Assembly: GCA_026120185.1 (NCBI GenBank)
Contig: JANUWF010001783.1
Coordinates: 10,044,001-10,108,000 of the forward strand
Direction of reading: 5' to 3'
DNA: 64,000 nucleotides
From: Voacanga thouarsii
Taxonomy: Eukaryota > Streptophyta > Magnoliopsida > Gentianales > Apocynaceae
The first letter of the stretch is position 1. Every line of letters starts with the position of its first letter. The position numbers were made by a program, and so were the translations under genes. Of this stretch, positions 12,212-23,708 are shown in pieces. The notes under the pieces were generated by a model, which was not told the DNA's origin, did not search any database, and saw only the letters and a program-made list of their open reading frames with translations.

Positions 12212-13356
12212 ATGTCTAGAGCACGGGGTCAACCCTCCAAAAGAGCGAGAGCTTCCTCTTCCTTAGCCCATTCATGTATAGATCCCTTGTTCCTTAGACT
12301 AGTTGAGTTCATAGATCCATCTTGTGAGGAATGGTATAATAGGAGAGCTTCCAACAAAATCATTGTGGAGTGTACATTCGTACCAACCCTAGACCGTGCC
12401 CTAAAACTTGGAGTGATGTTTAGAAGGTTAGGGTGGGGACCTATTATACATCTCAAAGGGAATTAGTGCCCAGTGCTCATTAAGGAATTCTATGCCAATA
12501 TAGTTGACAAGGGTAATAAGCACCTTCCACACATAGAGACGAGGGTAAAGGGCACCCCCATTATCATCACACAAAATCACTTTGCTACTCTCCTCCAGGT
12601 TTATGACAATGATACTTGGCAAGGGATATATTCTAATAATCAAAAGATCCTTTTTGACCCTAATTGGGATGCCAGTGGAACTAGAGCTACCCTAGGGTTG
12701 TACAAGCACAATGCTTTCCATGCAAACAGTTTTTATTCGAACAATGACCTTGCTGCCAACTTTAGGGCTCTAGTCTACATGTTTAGGTTCAATGTTGTAC
12801 CCGTGCCAGTGGCTTCAATAAAACACGACTTATTGATACCTATATTCTGTATAGAATGATGACCATCCAACCTATCCCTCTTGCTCCATTGATTATATAA
12901 TCTATTAGGTATGTGGTTCAATATCGTCTTTCTACCAAAGCCTTCGTCTTTCCCTTAGTCATAATGAAGATTTTCAGAGACTTTAGAATTAGAACTGAGG
13001 GAGAATTGATGGAGACTACCACTGAGCATGATATGGTTATGGAGCAGATAGTGATGAGTTGCAGGTACAAGTACAACCAGGAGCTCAAGAAGTGGTTGAC
13101 ACCCCATGAGGTCAGGTATCCCGATCTAGTTAGGCCACCACATGTGGAGGAGGAGCACCCACCACCACCATCACGAGCATGAGCTAGTAGTTCCCAGTCC
13201 CAACCTAGGACTGACTTTGAAACTGCAGTGCTGGGACAGTTAGCCCAGCAGACAGAGATGCTACTACGCTTGCAGGGCTCCATCGATGACATAGCCCGGA
13301 AGCAAGATATTATGGAGCAGCAATGGGCTAAGTGGTGCCAGCATTTTCTGGGATAA
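12212..13356 (+). pseudogene. Env-like / ORF3 protein of the Athila-Calypso group (broken)
   Basis: The chosen start is MSRARGQPSKRARASSS, a basic N-terminus usual for this family; an open frame extends upstream to 12104. Recognisable are a block ending in RLGWGPIIHLKGN, then VLIKEFYANIVDKG and VKGTPIIITQNHFATLL, the layout of the 'putative plant transposon protein' (Transposase_32 / ATHILA ORF) domain. A C-terminal region follows with HPPPPSRA and a heptad-like tail (VLGQLAQQTEMLLRLQGS). In-frame stops or frameshifts fall near 12466, 12860 and 13181. In complete relatives this gene lies 3' of pol; here it directly follows gag. Its function is unknown even in intact elements, and 'env-like' describes position only. 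Confidence 0.65.
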
Positions 13357-15199
13357 AATGGTGGTGAGGGCACATCCGCACCTAATGATGATGATGGGGT
13401 GGATTGAGATACTTAGTCTACACATGCCCATACTTGTCACTTTTGTTTTGTTCTTTTTCTTTTATATTTCATGTCATTTTTCTTTTGGGTTATGTACTTT
13501 TCTTTTCTTTTCGTCCTATTTTCTTTCTTTCATTTTGATTTATTTTTCTTTTCTAGTTTTTATGCTTTGGTATGTTCTTTAGTATTTTTCTGTTTAGGTA
13601 TTTTGCTAATGCCTCATTCTCTAGGAACTCAACTCTTGTACAAAAGATTGCACAATGAATGAAAATATTGTCTTTCTTATCTTTTCCCCTTTATTTTTGG
13701 TCTCATGGCATTAATTCTTTGTTCTATTTATTTGGCCATTGAGGACAATGTCCAGTTTAAGTGTAGGGGAGTGGTTAGATTGAGAATTCTTCTATGCATC
13801 ATTCTTCTTCTATGCATTTCTCTTTTATACTTCATCTTTCTTATGAGCAAAATTTTCAAAATTTTCAAAATTTTCAAGCGGTATTTTTAATGCATGTCTT
13901 TGTGATAGATTATAGAGCATATGTTCTATATCGATTATGGCTTATGCATGACTTTTTGCACGCACTTGGACTAAGTAGTTCTTGATCATATGCTTTACAT
14001 TATTCTTAAACCCGTTTTTTCACTAAAATTCATTGAGCATTCTATAACTTACTTGAATACCTCTCGAGGTGAAATAAGAAATACGTTCATGATTTAACTT
14101 AGGGATGACGGTAATAGGCATCCTTTGGATAGTTTGAGCTTTTCAAGCCTACCTATTTTATTATCCCTAGTGCCTATTTTGAGCTTAAATTGATAATTTC
14201 TTTCTTAAAACCCGTTGTCATACTTTGTCCATTACTTCTTTTTGAGAGTTTGATTTATATTCCAAATCTTTGATTGTTCTTGATGGATAAAAATACATGT
14301 AGGAGAATGATTAAGGAAGAATAATTGTGTAAAGATCATGACTTGTTACTTTCAGTCACGCATCAATAGTTGTGTTGAGCTGAGAAAGGGAAAGAGAAGA
14401 GAAAGATTGAAAACAAGAAAAGAAAACAAAAGGCTGCTAAGAAAAGACGGGGAAAGAGAAAAATTGTGAAACAAACAATAGCAACATTTGAAAAAAAAAA
14501 AAAAAGAAGAAGAGAAAAGAAAAGAAAAGAAAAGTGAAAGAGAAAGAGAAGAATGATCACAAGAAGAATGGTGGTTGAGATGTAGGAATTTTTGAAAAAC
14601 TTGAGTTCACATCAAGTTCTTGGCACCAGTGATGAAAATTTGAATGATCTTGCGAAAGAATGATTGATGAATTGAGAATGAGTTATGGAAATGCAAGATT
14701 TGCTTGAACTGTGCTATAATTGCTATACAAGGTTATGGGTTTTGATTGATAGGAGAGCAAAAAGAGTTTGGAAATTATTGATACATTTTGTTTATCCTTT
14801 TCTTGCAAACTCTAATCTTCTTGATATTTGATTCTCCTATACCCTTCGTTTGACAAGCCACATTACAAACCTCTAGCCTTACATTACAAGCTTGAAAGTT
14901 CTATTTGACTTAAGTAGAATTATGATATGTCTCGGATTAGTGGAGAGAGTATATGAAAAATAAGCTTATGGAATGCATATTCTTTTTGAACTAAAGTCTT
15001 TCCAATGGTTTGAGAATATTGTTCAGTATTGGAATGGTTCTACTAAGTCACTATTCACTTACACAAGTCGTGCATTTGTTGTGAAAGATGTAGTAGCATA
15101 TGTTTTATGTTCTTGAATAAAGGAAGCATTAGAGATATCATTTTGGAATTTTGAGTGAATCTTTGAAAACTTGTGTTTTTCCTACTTATCTTTTGAGCT
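13357..15199. other. 3' non-coding spacer of the Athila-like element
   Basis: No gene is seen. It holds a T/C-rich tract (13440-13580), a polypurine-like motif AAGTGTAGGGGAG (13759-13771) and a strongly purine-biased A/G tract (about 14378-14570). Long 3' spacers of this kind are common in Athila elements. Confidence 0.65.
13759..13771 (+). promoter_or_regulatory. Internal polypurine-tract-like motif
   Basis: AAGTGTAGGGGAG, preceded by ATTGAGGACAATGTCCAGTTT, closely matches the terminal polypurine tract at 15200-15214 but lies 1.45 kb upstream of the 3' LTR. It could act as a second plus-strand primer; this is inference. Confidence 0.5.
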
Positions 15200-15214
15200 A
15201 AGTGTGGGGGAATA
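15200..15214 (+). promoter_or_regulatory. Polypurine tract of the Athila-like element
   Basis: AAGTGTGGGGGAATA abuts the TGATAG start of the 3' LTR. This is the expected place and composition for the plus-strand primer. Confidence 0.8.
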
Positions 15215-16752
15215 TGATAGGGCCTAAATTAGTCATATTTTTTCTAGTTATTTGAGGCTATTTTGTGATACATTTTGTTTAATAACTAATCATATTCCTT
15301 CATATTTGAGATTTTACCCTTGAAAAGGTGTTTTGTGCATTATTTTAGATTTTAGGGATAAAACAAAGCACAAATGTCTCAAAATAGAACATAGGCGGCG
15401 CCAGACAGGCCAGAGGAAGCGGCGCCGGCCACGTGCTGTTGGCATGCATTTTGAGGCAACAAAAAATTGTTGAAATAGGATCGGAACATAACCGAGCCGG
15501 CACTGGCTCTAGCAGCCAAGGCGGCACTGGTTATACTCTGAAAAGCATTGCGCGGGAATCAAGAAAAAATCAGCGAATAACTAAAGAAACAGAACACAAC
15601 CAGTGCCGGCTCCAGCAGCGAAGGCGGTGCCGGCTGTGCCCTGAGGATAAGGCGGAGCTTTGATTTTTGTATGCGATTTTTGGTAATCTGCAGAATTTCA
15701 GTATCTTCCTACTTCTACTCGGCCAATAACCCTACACCAACAAATTTAGGCACTTCCTAAGCCTATAAATAGATGGAAAATATAAGAGAAAGAGGGGGAA
15801 ATTCATAGATCATCATAGAAAATCACTCAAATCAAAGGAGAAATTCTTCAATTCAAGGAGACTTGTGCAAGAAGGTCTTGAAAGGAAGAAGAAGGAGGCT
15901 TGTCTATAAGTGCTTTCATTTCCTTTGTTTTCTTTTTCTTGAACAATAATGTATTAATTGTTTTATTGTAATTTGACATTGTTGTAGGTATTCATGATTT
16001 TTGAAGTTATTTTGATCTTTTGATTAATTGATTGTTATTCTTGGTATTTAATTACTTGTGCTAATTATGAGATTAATTGGTTATTTCTTCCTATTAACTT
16101 GCTTGAGAAAGATGTTGATGGTAATTTCAATTTGTTAATTTCATATTTGTTGTCTTTTTACTTGCTTGAGAAAGGGGTTAAGTGCTAAGAATTAGGTAAT
16201 TAAAGGTTAATTGATATATGCCAGAGTATGGATTCATTGGTTAATTTCATGTTTTAAGTTTGTCAGAGTATAGAAATTTAACCAAGGATTGTATTTAATG
16301 CATCTATTGGGTAAATTAGTTGAGACAGAGTACGTGATGCTAATTCTAGAAGATAGTGAATTCATGGTTATTGAAAAAGAAGTGAGTCTATATTAATCCT
16401 TCATGATACCAAGAGAATAATTAGTTATGATAATGATTAGGTCATTTAAGATCATGTTTGTCAAAATAATGGTTTAAGTTACATAATTCTCCATCCTTGA
16501 CATGCATATATTCATTTATTTTATTTTTTATTTTATTTTCTTTTTCATTTTATTAAATCGGTTAAACAATGATAGAAAAGTGATTAATGTATACTTGTTC
16601 TTAGAGGATCGACACTCGTTTGAGCCCTATACTATGCTTAATAATGAGTACGCTTGCTCATATGTGTAATTTGGGGTTAACGTTTTAATTTAAACTTGAT
16701 TGGGAATGTACTTATTTTGATATGATTTTTATACTCAAATAAATACACTTCA
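15215..16752 (+). repeat. 3' LTR of the Athila-like element
   Basis: 1538 bp, TGATAGGGCC to CACTTCA, collinear with 2001-3515 with frequent substitutions and small indels. TATA context at 15764-15773. It is followed by the second GATTG target copy (16753-16757). Confidence 0.9.
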
Positions 16753-17155
16753 GATTGGTTTAACGTTACACCAAATTGGGGATTGTGGGTACACCGTCAA
16801 CATAAGTTAGTTGACATTAACCATAAGAGGCGTAATCCTAAATATGACCCTTTTGTATTGGCCCAGCAAGCACATTAAGTATATTTTGCTACATATCCTT
16901 CATGTAAAAGATAGAAATCTAAATGGATGGCAGTCTGCAAAACTAAAGCATGCCAAGTATTTGATGCACCTATTGTTGACAAGGCTTATCAAGAAAAAGT
17001 TGATGACAATGCTGCAATAACTATATCTTTGGTGGTCGATCTTGGGCCCTTAACACACGTGGAAGGCATAAATGAGATGTTGGATGTTCGGGAAGAGATA
17101 TTAGATCGGGATCGAGACTTGCATGAGGATGAAGATAATGATAAGGGTAATTAGG
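16753..17155 (+). pseudogene. CACTA-1 transposase, C-terminal DUF4216 part
   Basis: The frame continues the piece that stops at 2000: the target copy GATTG supplies the codons for the DUF4216 hallmark F-K-C-D-W, followed by FNVTPNWGLWVHRQHK, NHKRRNPKYDPFVLAQQA, a KWMAVCKTKA stretch and an acidic tail (LHEDEDNDKGN). Two in-frame stops (near 16875 and 16914) break it. It is normally joined to 3-1995 as one gene. Confidence 0.88.
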
Positions 17156-17385
17156 AGATAGATTCTGAGACAAAAGTTAATTTGGAGGAGTACAGTTTAG
17201 ATAACGACACAAGCGAATAGTACAGACTAAATACTTAGTATTTTTTTTAACGTGTTTTTGTCATCTTATTTACTTATTATACACCAGGGAACATGCTATA
17301 AACTTTTTTTAAGTGCTAGAATATGCTACTAATTTTTTTACACAACAATTTATCAATTGTAACAATTTTCTTCTTCTACCTAGAT

Positions 17386-17837
17386 ATGTCTTTTAGAGAT
17401 CAACTGCCTACTGATGACTCATAGTGTACTCGGTTACGAGACCGAATGCCCTTACCCACACATGTTCCTCGGATACCACCTATTGAATAGGACAGAGAGT
17501 CCCCTACACTTCCATCATCCTCAGCATCACATCATCCTAGATCACAGGCACAGGATCCCCGACTATTGATTATACCACGAGGGGACGGGTATGTTCATAG
17601 TCTTACATTACTCCTCGGATATTAAATGAGTCCAATTGCTACTAATTGTTTTGCATTAGTTTTGAAGATTTGCTGATTCTGACAGTACGGGAGATCACAT
17701 ACATTTTCCAAAGGTACTTCGACGGGCCTTACACGTCATATGCTAATGTCCCGATGAGCATAAAGAATGTCTGGTTTGGTGAGTTTGAGGTTCGCTTCTA
17801 AGTATTATATAAATTACTCTTCAATTACTTTTTTTCC

Positions 17838-17873
<36 letters not shown>

Positions 17874-19025
17874 CCATTTGTTATGAACTAACAAGTTGGA
17901 TATATGTATCAAAATTTTCTTTTTTGTAGAAACTATTTCGTTGGACTGATGAGCATAATGCTAAGATCCGGTCCAATTGGGAGCATAAAGTGCCAGACCC
18001 GCTTTTTCGACACCCTCTCGACAATACGGAGGATGACCCCAGCTGGCCAGACTCCCTCCTAGATTGACTCTCGACATTGGGAGGCAATGCAGCAGCACTG
18101 GGCCACATAGAAGTTTCAATGAGTTTCCTCCACTGCTTGGAGGAATAGAGGTCACGGCACCTCCACTCATACTTGAAGCTCAGTGTCATTTACAGTTCAC
18201 AAGGAGTGTATGGTAAATTACATCGATTATTTATACATTTTGAAATTTTATATCTCATAATTACTTTTTTGGGACACTATTCTTATGAATTAAATTTTAA
18301 ATTGCAGTAGCAGAAGATGGGGAATGACTTCAGCCACATCAAGTGGTACAAGAGGTTGCACACATTTTAGGGTGGGGAGAGACAGGGCCAGCATGTCAGC
18401 GAGCACTCTCGCAAGATATTGGTAATTATTAATAATTTTTAGTACTTTAAATTACTTTTTGATAATTTATATTTTACTAAATAAAATAATATTGATTGAA
18501 TTTCAGGAGGACGTGACGGCTGAGAGGGAGCGCCTTACTCAGGCATCTTCCTCCTCATCTGCTAGTATAACGTCTTCAATCGTCCCTGACGAGATGTCAC
18601 TATTTCTCAAGGCAGTAGGCGGGTACATTCGAGGATATGTGTTTGGACTGGGTTTCAAGGCTTCGAGAGTTAGATAGTAGCTTGACCCGGGTTCTTTGCT
18701 ATTCACACCCTCTACACCTATTAACATAGAGAACATAGTAGAAAGGAGGGTTGAGGAGAGGGTGCATGCTATGAGAGATGAGTTGAAGAAGGATTTTGAG
18801 AAGAAGGCGGATCATATACAACATCATTTCAATGGATTTATAAGCTTGATGTTAGAAAAGTTTGGGATCGTGCTTCCACCATTTCTGCCAATTCCGAAAG
18901 ATGATGATGCGGACGAGACGAGAGGCAGCTTTATTCCGCCACCATATCACTATTCTTCGAGGCATTCTGGTCCTCTTTCTCCTCCCCTACCTCTATCAGC
19001 TAGGGCCACTATTCCCATAGTGTAG
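17386..19025 (+). pseudogene. Second CACTA gene, Transposase_24 (Ptta/En/Spm) type
   Basis: This gene follows the TNP2 gene as in autonomous En/Spm elements; the family is thought to bind the subterminal repeats. It may begin at ATG 17386. Family segments are seen in order: HITYIFQRYF with IKNVWFGEFE (about 17690-17789), then after a GT-AG intron (17790-17929, containing a TA repeat) KLFRWTDEHNAKIRSNWEHK. Next come a frameshifted MQQHWATQKFQ region (about 18085), GNDFSHIKWYKRLHT (about 18317), and after another intron EDVTAERERL and GGYIRGYVFGLGF. The C-terminus has a coiled-coil-like stretch (VERRVEERVHAMRDELKK) and a proline/serine-rich end at 19025. Several stops and shifts make it a pseudogene. 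Confidence 0.75.
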
Positions 19026-19229
19026 GATTTTATTAAAGACGTTATCTTCTATATTACATTTACTTGACATTATACATTTATGTTGAATAAATATTTTTAT
19101 TCTTTTATTGAGATGATTATTTATTTTTTACATTTTAATAAGAACAATTTACATTTTATTGTGATGGAGCATTTGTGTGGTATATATTGTTTGATATATG
19201 ATGCAGGGGGTTCAAGATAAATACAAAAT

Positions 19230-19819
19230 GGGCTTTGAAATATGAAAAAAACATTAGTGACAGCTTAGCTACACCAATAATTAGCGACGGCATCCCTACG
19301 ACACAAAGGTTTTTATTTTAACCGACTGTAACCGTCGATAAACCATAGCAACTTAGCTAGAGTTCAAGTTGTTGCTAAACTGTCACTAAGCATGCAAGGG
19401 TGTAGCGACAACATGATATTGTCAACATTATAGCATTCAGAATTAATCCATCGCTAAATCGTCACTAATACAACAACGGTTTAGCGATGGTTACTAAATA
19501 AACTGTCAGCAAACTGTTACAACTTTAGCAACGGATTACCGAGAGTGTAAATAAATTTATAATTACAAGGAATTTAAAATTCTTTTTTGCCGTCGTTATT
19601 CCGTCATTGATAGGAACTTTGACTGATTGCTAGTCTGGTGATGTTCCGTTGCAAAGCCGTTGCTACTTCCAACGGCTTTTCCATCCCGTCACAAATATTT
19701 TTTTTTAGTGACTAGTATTTTAGCTATTGTAGTGCCCGTTGTTTGACCGTCACTAAGATTAGTTGGCAATGGCATAGCGACGATAATAGCCGTCGCTAAT
19801 ATCTTATTTTCTTGTAGTG
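19230..19819 (+). repeat. CACTA-1 3' subterminal repeats and terminal inverted repeat
   Basis: Many short copies of GCGACGG / CCGTCGCTAA and variants (TAGCGACGG, CCGTCGATAA, ACCGTCACTAA) occur in both orientations. This is the expected array of transposase-binding sites at a CACTA end. The block closes with TTTTCTTGTAGTG at 19807-19819. The 200 bp before it (19026-19229) hold no feature. Confidence 0.85.
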
Positions 19820-20064
19820 TAAAACATAGCCATCAAGTCACAAACATGCTAATATTAATTTATTATTGTTCTACTAATAATAATCGATCAAGGATAATTT
19901 AGGAATAGTCATTCAATTTGTTATAGGGATTTACTATCAAGTCACGTACTTGATGACAATAAAACTATAATGTACTATTCATGAAAAAAAAATGCTTCAT
20001 ATTATTACAAAATACATAATGACAATAGTATAAGTACAAATTGTTTTAGGGCATATCTCCAACA
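19820..20064 (-). repeat. Copia-A 3' LTR, truncated to 245 bp
   Basis: The block matches 28447-28690 with scattered substitutions. The remaining LTR (homologous to 27202-28446) must lie on the far side of CACTA-1, outside the window. On the minus strand it starts TGTTGGAGATATGCCC directly after the polypurine tract. Confidence 0.88.
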
Positions 20065-20089
20065 ATCTTCCACTTGTACTAAGACCAAT

Positions 20090-23000
20090 TTGACATAAAC
20101 TGTAATCCCATTGATCTAGTATGACTATCATGTTTCGACGATGGGAGAGGCTTTGTCAGTGGATCTACAACATTGTCATCAGTTAATACCTTGTATACTT
20201 TTACATCTCCTATATCAAAAATTTCTCGAATAAGATGAAATTGTCTAAATATGTGTTTGAATCACTGATGTGATCTTAGTTCCTTAACTTGTGCAATGGC
20301 TCTATTGTTTCACAATAAAGATCTACAATACTAGGAACTACATCTAGTTTTGTAATAAATTTTTTATCTAAACTGCTTCTTTAGCTGTAGCTGAGGTAGC
20401 TACGTACTCAGTTTCTGTAGTAGAATCGGCTATGGTATCTTGCTTTGAACTTTTCTAGCTTACAACACCTCTATTCAAACAAAATAAAAAATCTGATTAC
20501 GATCTATAATCATCTATGTTAGACTGAAAACTAGCATCAGTGTAACTATTTACAACTAGCTCTCCTTCTTGTCCTCCATAAACTAAGAACATACTTTAGT
20601 TTTTCTTAAATACTTCAGTATGTTCTTGACAGTAGTCCAGTGTGGCTTTTTAGAATTTGACTGGAACTTATTCGTCATGCTCAATGCATATGAGACATTG
20701 GGTCGAGTACATAACATGACATACATGATAGATCCTATAGCGGAAGCGTATGGTATCTTGTTCATGCGCTCTTCTTCATCCTTTGTGGAAGGACTTTGAG
20801 TTTTGCTGAGCTTAATGCCATGCAACATTGGCAAGAATCCTCTCTTAGAGTCTTGCATCCTTACACCTTTTCAGTACTTTGTCAACGTATGCACATTGAC
20901 ATAGGCCAATTAGCTTCCTAGATCTATCTCTATAGATCCTTACTCCTAAAATAAAAGCAGCTTCACCTAAGTCTTTCATTGAGAAAAAGTTTTCCAACCA
21001 TATCTTTACACTTTGTAGAGTTGGGATGTCGTTTCCAATGAATAAGATATCATCAACATAAAGTACTAAAAGGATTATTGCATTCCCACTGGTTTTCTTA
21101 TAGACACAAGGCTTAAGAAATGAAGATTCTTTAATTGCTTTATCAAAATAAAGATTCCAGCTTCGAGATGCTTGTTTCAATCTATAAATGGATCTTTGAA
21201 GCTTGCACACTTTATTAGAATTCAAAGGATCATCAAAACCCTCAGGCTGTGTCATATACACATCCTCAAGTAAGTTTCTATTAAGGAATGTGGCTTTGAC
21301 ATCTATTTGCCAAATTTCATAATCATAATATGCTTCTATGGTAAGAAGAATTCTAATAGATTTAAGCATTACAACTAGTGAAAATGTTTCATCATAGTCT
21401 ATACCATGAGTTTGTCTACAACCTTTTGCTACCAGTCATGCTTTGTAAGTATACACATTTCCCTCTATGCCTGTTTTCTTTTTGAAAACCCATTTACACC
21501 CAATGGTTTTTGAACCTTCAGGTGGATTAACCAAAGTCTAGACTTAGTTATCATACATGGATTGCATCTCAAACTTCATGGCCTTTTTCCATTTTTTAGA
21601 CTCAGAACTCTTAATGGTTTCTTGATAGGAAGTGGGCTCATCATTAACTATGAGCTCCACATTGTGATCATCGGTGATGAGAAATTCATATATCTCATGT
21701 GGTTGACGAACCCTATCAAATCTTTGAGGTCTTTATTCTATAGAAGTAGGATCACCTTGGACTTGTGAGCCATTTAATCGAGGTTCATCATTCAGTTCAG
21801 ATACTAATTGTGGCTCTTGAATCTTATCAATATGTATTTTACTCCCACTGATTCTTTTGAAAATAAATTCTATTTTAAGAAAGAATTCATTTCGTGCAAC
21901 AATTACTCTATTTTCTTTTGGGAGATAAAATTGGTATCCTTTAGTTTCCTTTGGATACCCCATAAATATGCATTTATCTAATTTGGGTGCAAGTTTATCA
22001 AATAATAACTACTTTACATAAACTTCGCAATTCCAAATCTTGAGAAACGACAAACTAGGTCGTCTCCCAATCTATATCTTATATGGCATTTTTTGAACCA
22101 ATTTAGATGGAACTCGATTTAGTATGAATGCAGCAGTCTCTAGGGTATAACCCCAAAAGGGGATTGGAAGATCTGTTTAACTCATCATGGATCGAACCAT
22201 ATCTAATAAGGTCTGATTTCTTTGTTCAGATACACCATTCTATTGAGGTGTTCCTGGTAGAGTTAATTGGGAGATAATTTCACAATTCTTAAGATTCTCA
22301 TAAAACTCGTGATTTAAGTATTCACCACCTCAATCTAATCGAAGTGTTTTGATACTTTTGCCAAGCTGATTTTGTACTTCATTTTGAAATTCTTTAAATT
22401 GCTGGAACGATTCAGATTTATGTTTCATCAGATATAGGTAGTCATATTTGCTGAAATCATCCGTGATTATAATAAAGTACTGAAATCCTCCTTTACCATA
22501 TGTATTCATTGGTCCACCAACATCAGTATGTATTAGGCCTAATAAATTAGTTATTTTTCCTAACAAAAAAGAATCACATATTTGGTAAGATTCTAAATCA
22601 AACGAATTTAGAAACCTATCATTATGAAGTCTTGTAATGCATTTCTCATTTATATAGCCCAAACGACAATGTCAGAAGTATGTCTGATTTAAATCATTGG
22701 ATTTCAATCTCTTAGTATTACTGTTATAGATAGACTTGTTCGAAGATCTACAAAAATTAAGAATATATAGCCCATTTAATAATGAGGCATCTCCATAAGA
22801 AAATGCCATTTTTATTAATGGAGCAAATGTTATTCCTAATAACAAATTCAAAACCTTCTGAATGTAAACAAGAAACTGAAATAATATTCCTACTCATAGC
22901 AAGAATATAAAACAATCATTTAGTTCTAAAATAAGCCCACTGGGCAAAATTAATCCAAAAGTTCCTACAAATATTGCAGTAATTTTTGCTCCATTCGCAA

Positions 23001-23260
23001 CTCGTAGGTCTACCTCACCTTTTGCCAAGGCTCTACTTCTTTTTAGACCCTACACATTTACACAAATGTGAGATCCATAACTGGTATCCAATACCCATGA
23101 ATCAGAAGTAGAGAAATTAATTTCTATAACATAAATACCTGAAGCGCCAGTCTTACTGTCCTTCTTCTTCTTTGCTTCCAAATAGAGCTTGCAATTTCTT
23201 AACTAATGTCCTTGTTCACTATAATGGTGGCAAGCTTCCTCCTTTGGTGTCTTGGCCTTA
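20090..23260 (-). pseudogene. Copia-A pol (protease, integrase, RT, RNase H), broken
   Basis: Read leftward: a protease region (about 23150-22970, SWVLDT in place of the catalytic D-S/T-G), GAG-pre-integrase (about 22800-22600), the integrase core (22600-22180) with LIHTDVGGP and a second aspartate in TLRLD, and a third acidic residue in VSEQRN. RT follows (about 21500-20860) with WQIDVKATFLN and the catalytic LYVDDILF (about 21060). RNase H (about 20580-20150) has YTDASFQ and TIADSTTE. Copia order PR-IN-RT-RH is clear. At least eight in-frame stops or shifts are seen (for example in the integrase after TLRLD and in RNase H). Intact relatives encode this as one polyprotein with gag. Confidence 0.9.
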
Positions 23261-23269
23261 GATTTGGCT

Positions 23270-23703
23270 TACTTGGACTTAGCCTTGTCCTTGCCCTTTA
23301 GGCATGACTTTACACTTTCAATTGTTCTTTTTCCCTTTCCCTTTTTGAACCATTAGAACACTAGGAGTAGTCTTCTTAATGTTTAGTTCAGCTTGTTTTA
23401 GCATCCCATGCAATTTAGTAATGGATTTTTCCATATTATGCATGTTAAAATTCATAACAAACTGGTCATACTTAGGAGGTAATGAGCCCAAGATCAAATC
23501 CGTGGCAATGTCACGATTAACAGGAGAACCAATCTTTTCAAGATGATCAAGATAACCCTTTATTTTAAAGACATGAGCACTTATCAAGGTGCCAGAAACC
23601 ATCTTAAATGCATTTAACGTCTTATGAGTTTTAAATCTCTCTTATCGTACTTGCTCTTGGAACATTTCTTTGAGATGCACAATCATGTCATATGCTTCTG
23701 GTT
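23270..23703 (-). pseudogene. Copia-A gag, C-terminal part
   Basis: The frame from 23703 leftward reads EPEAYDMIVHLKEMFQEQ, then HVFKIKGYLDHLEKIG, IATDLILGSLPPKYDQFVMN and a lysine-rich end QKGKGKKNN, typical of UBN2-type copia gag. Cysteine-poor remains of a zinc knuckle lie just beyond (about 23210). It is separated from the N-terminal part by the solo LTR 23709-25442; the reading frame is kept when that insertion and one target copy are ignored. An in-frame stop occurs near 23640. Confidence 0.85.
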
Positions 23704-23708
23704 CTTCA

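Larger units (their letters stand above)
2001..16752 (+). mobile_element. Athila-like Ty3/gypsy LTR retrotransposon, non-autonomous, with two nested solo LTRs
   Basis: Two direct repeats of about 1.52 kb (2001-3515 plus 4941-4945, and 15215-16752) start TGATAG and end in CA. They are flanked by a perfect 5-bp target duplication GATTG (1996-2000 and 16753-16757) inside the CACTA-1 transposase. A tRNA-Asp-type primer site (4952-4969) and a polypurine tract (15200-15214) border the internal region. The internal region holds gag and an env-like/ORF3 frame but nothing resembling protease, RT, RNase H or integrase. Primer type, gag motifs, the env-like frame and the GTGTGGGGGA polypurine tract place it in the Athila/Calypso group. 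Without its two nested insertions it would be about 8.8 kb. It must have moved with enzymes from another element. Confidence 0.88.
1..19819 (+). mobile_element. CACTA-1: En/Spm-type DNA transposon, 5' end outside window
   Basis: The element is defined by a TNP2-type transposase (split into 3-1995 and 16753-17155), a downstream second transposon gene (17386-19025), a repeat-rich subterminal region and the 3' inverted terminus TTTTCTTGTAGTG at 19807-19819, the reverse complement of the CACTACAAGAAAA terminus typical of plant CACTA elements. The sequence right after it resumes in the middle of a copia LTR (compare 28447 onward), so CACTA-1 appears to have jumped into Copia-A. The expected 3-bp target copy on the right would be TAA (19820-19822); the left end is not visible. 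Stop codons and frameshifts in the transposase show it is no longer autonomous. A 14.8-kb Athila-like element is nested inside. Confidence 0.85.
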
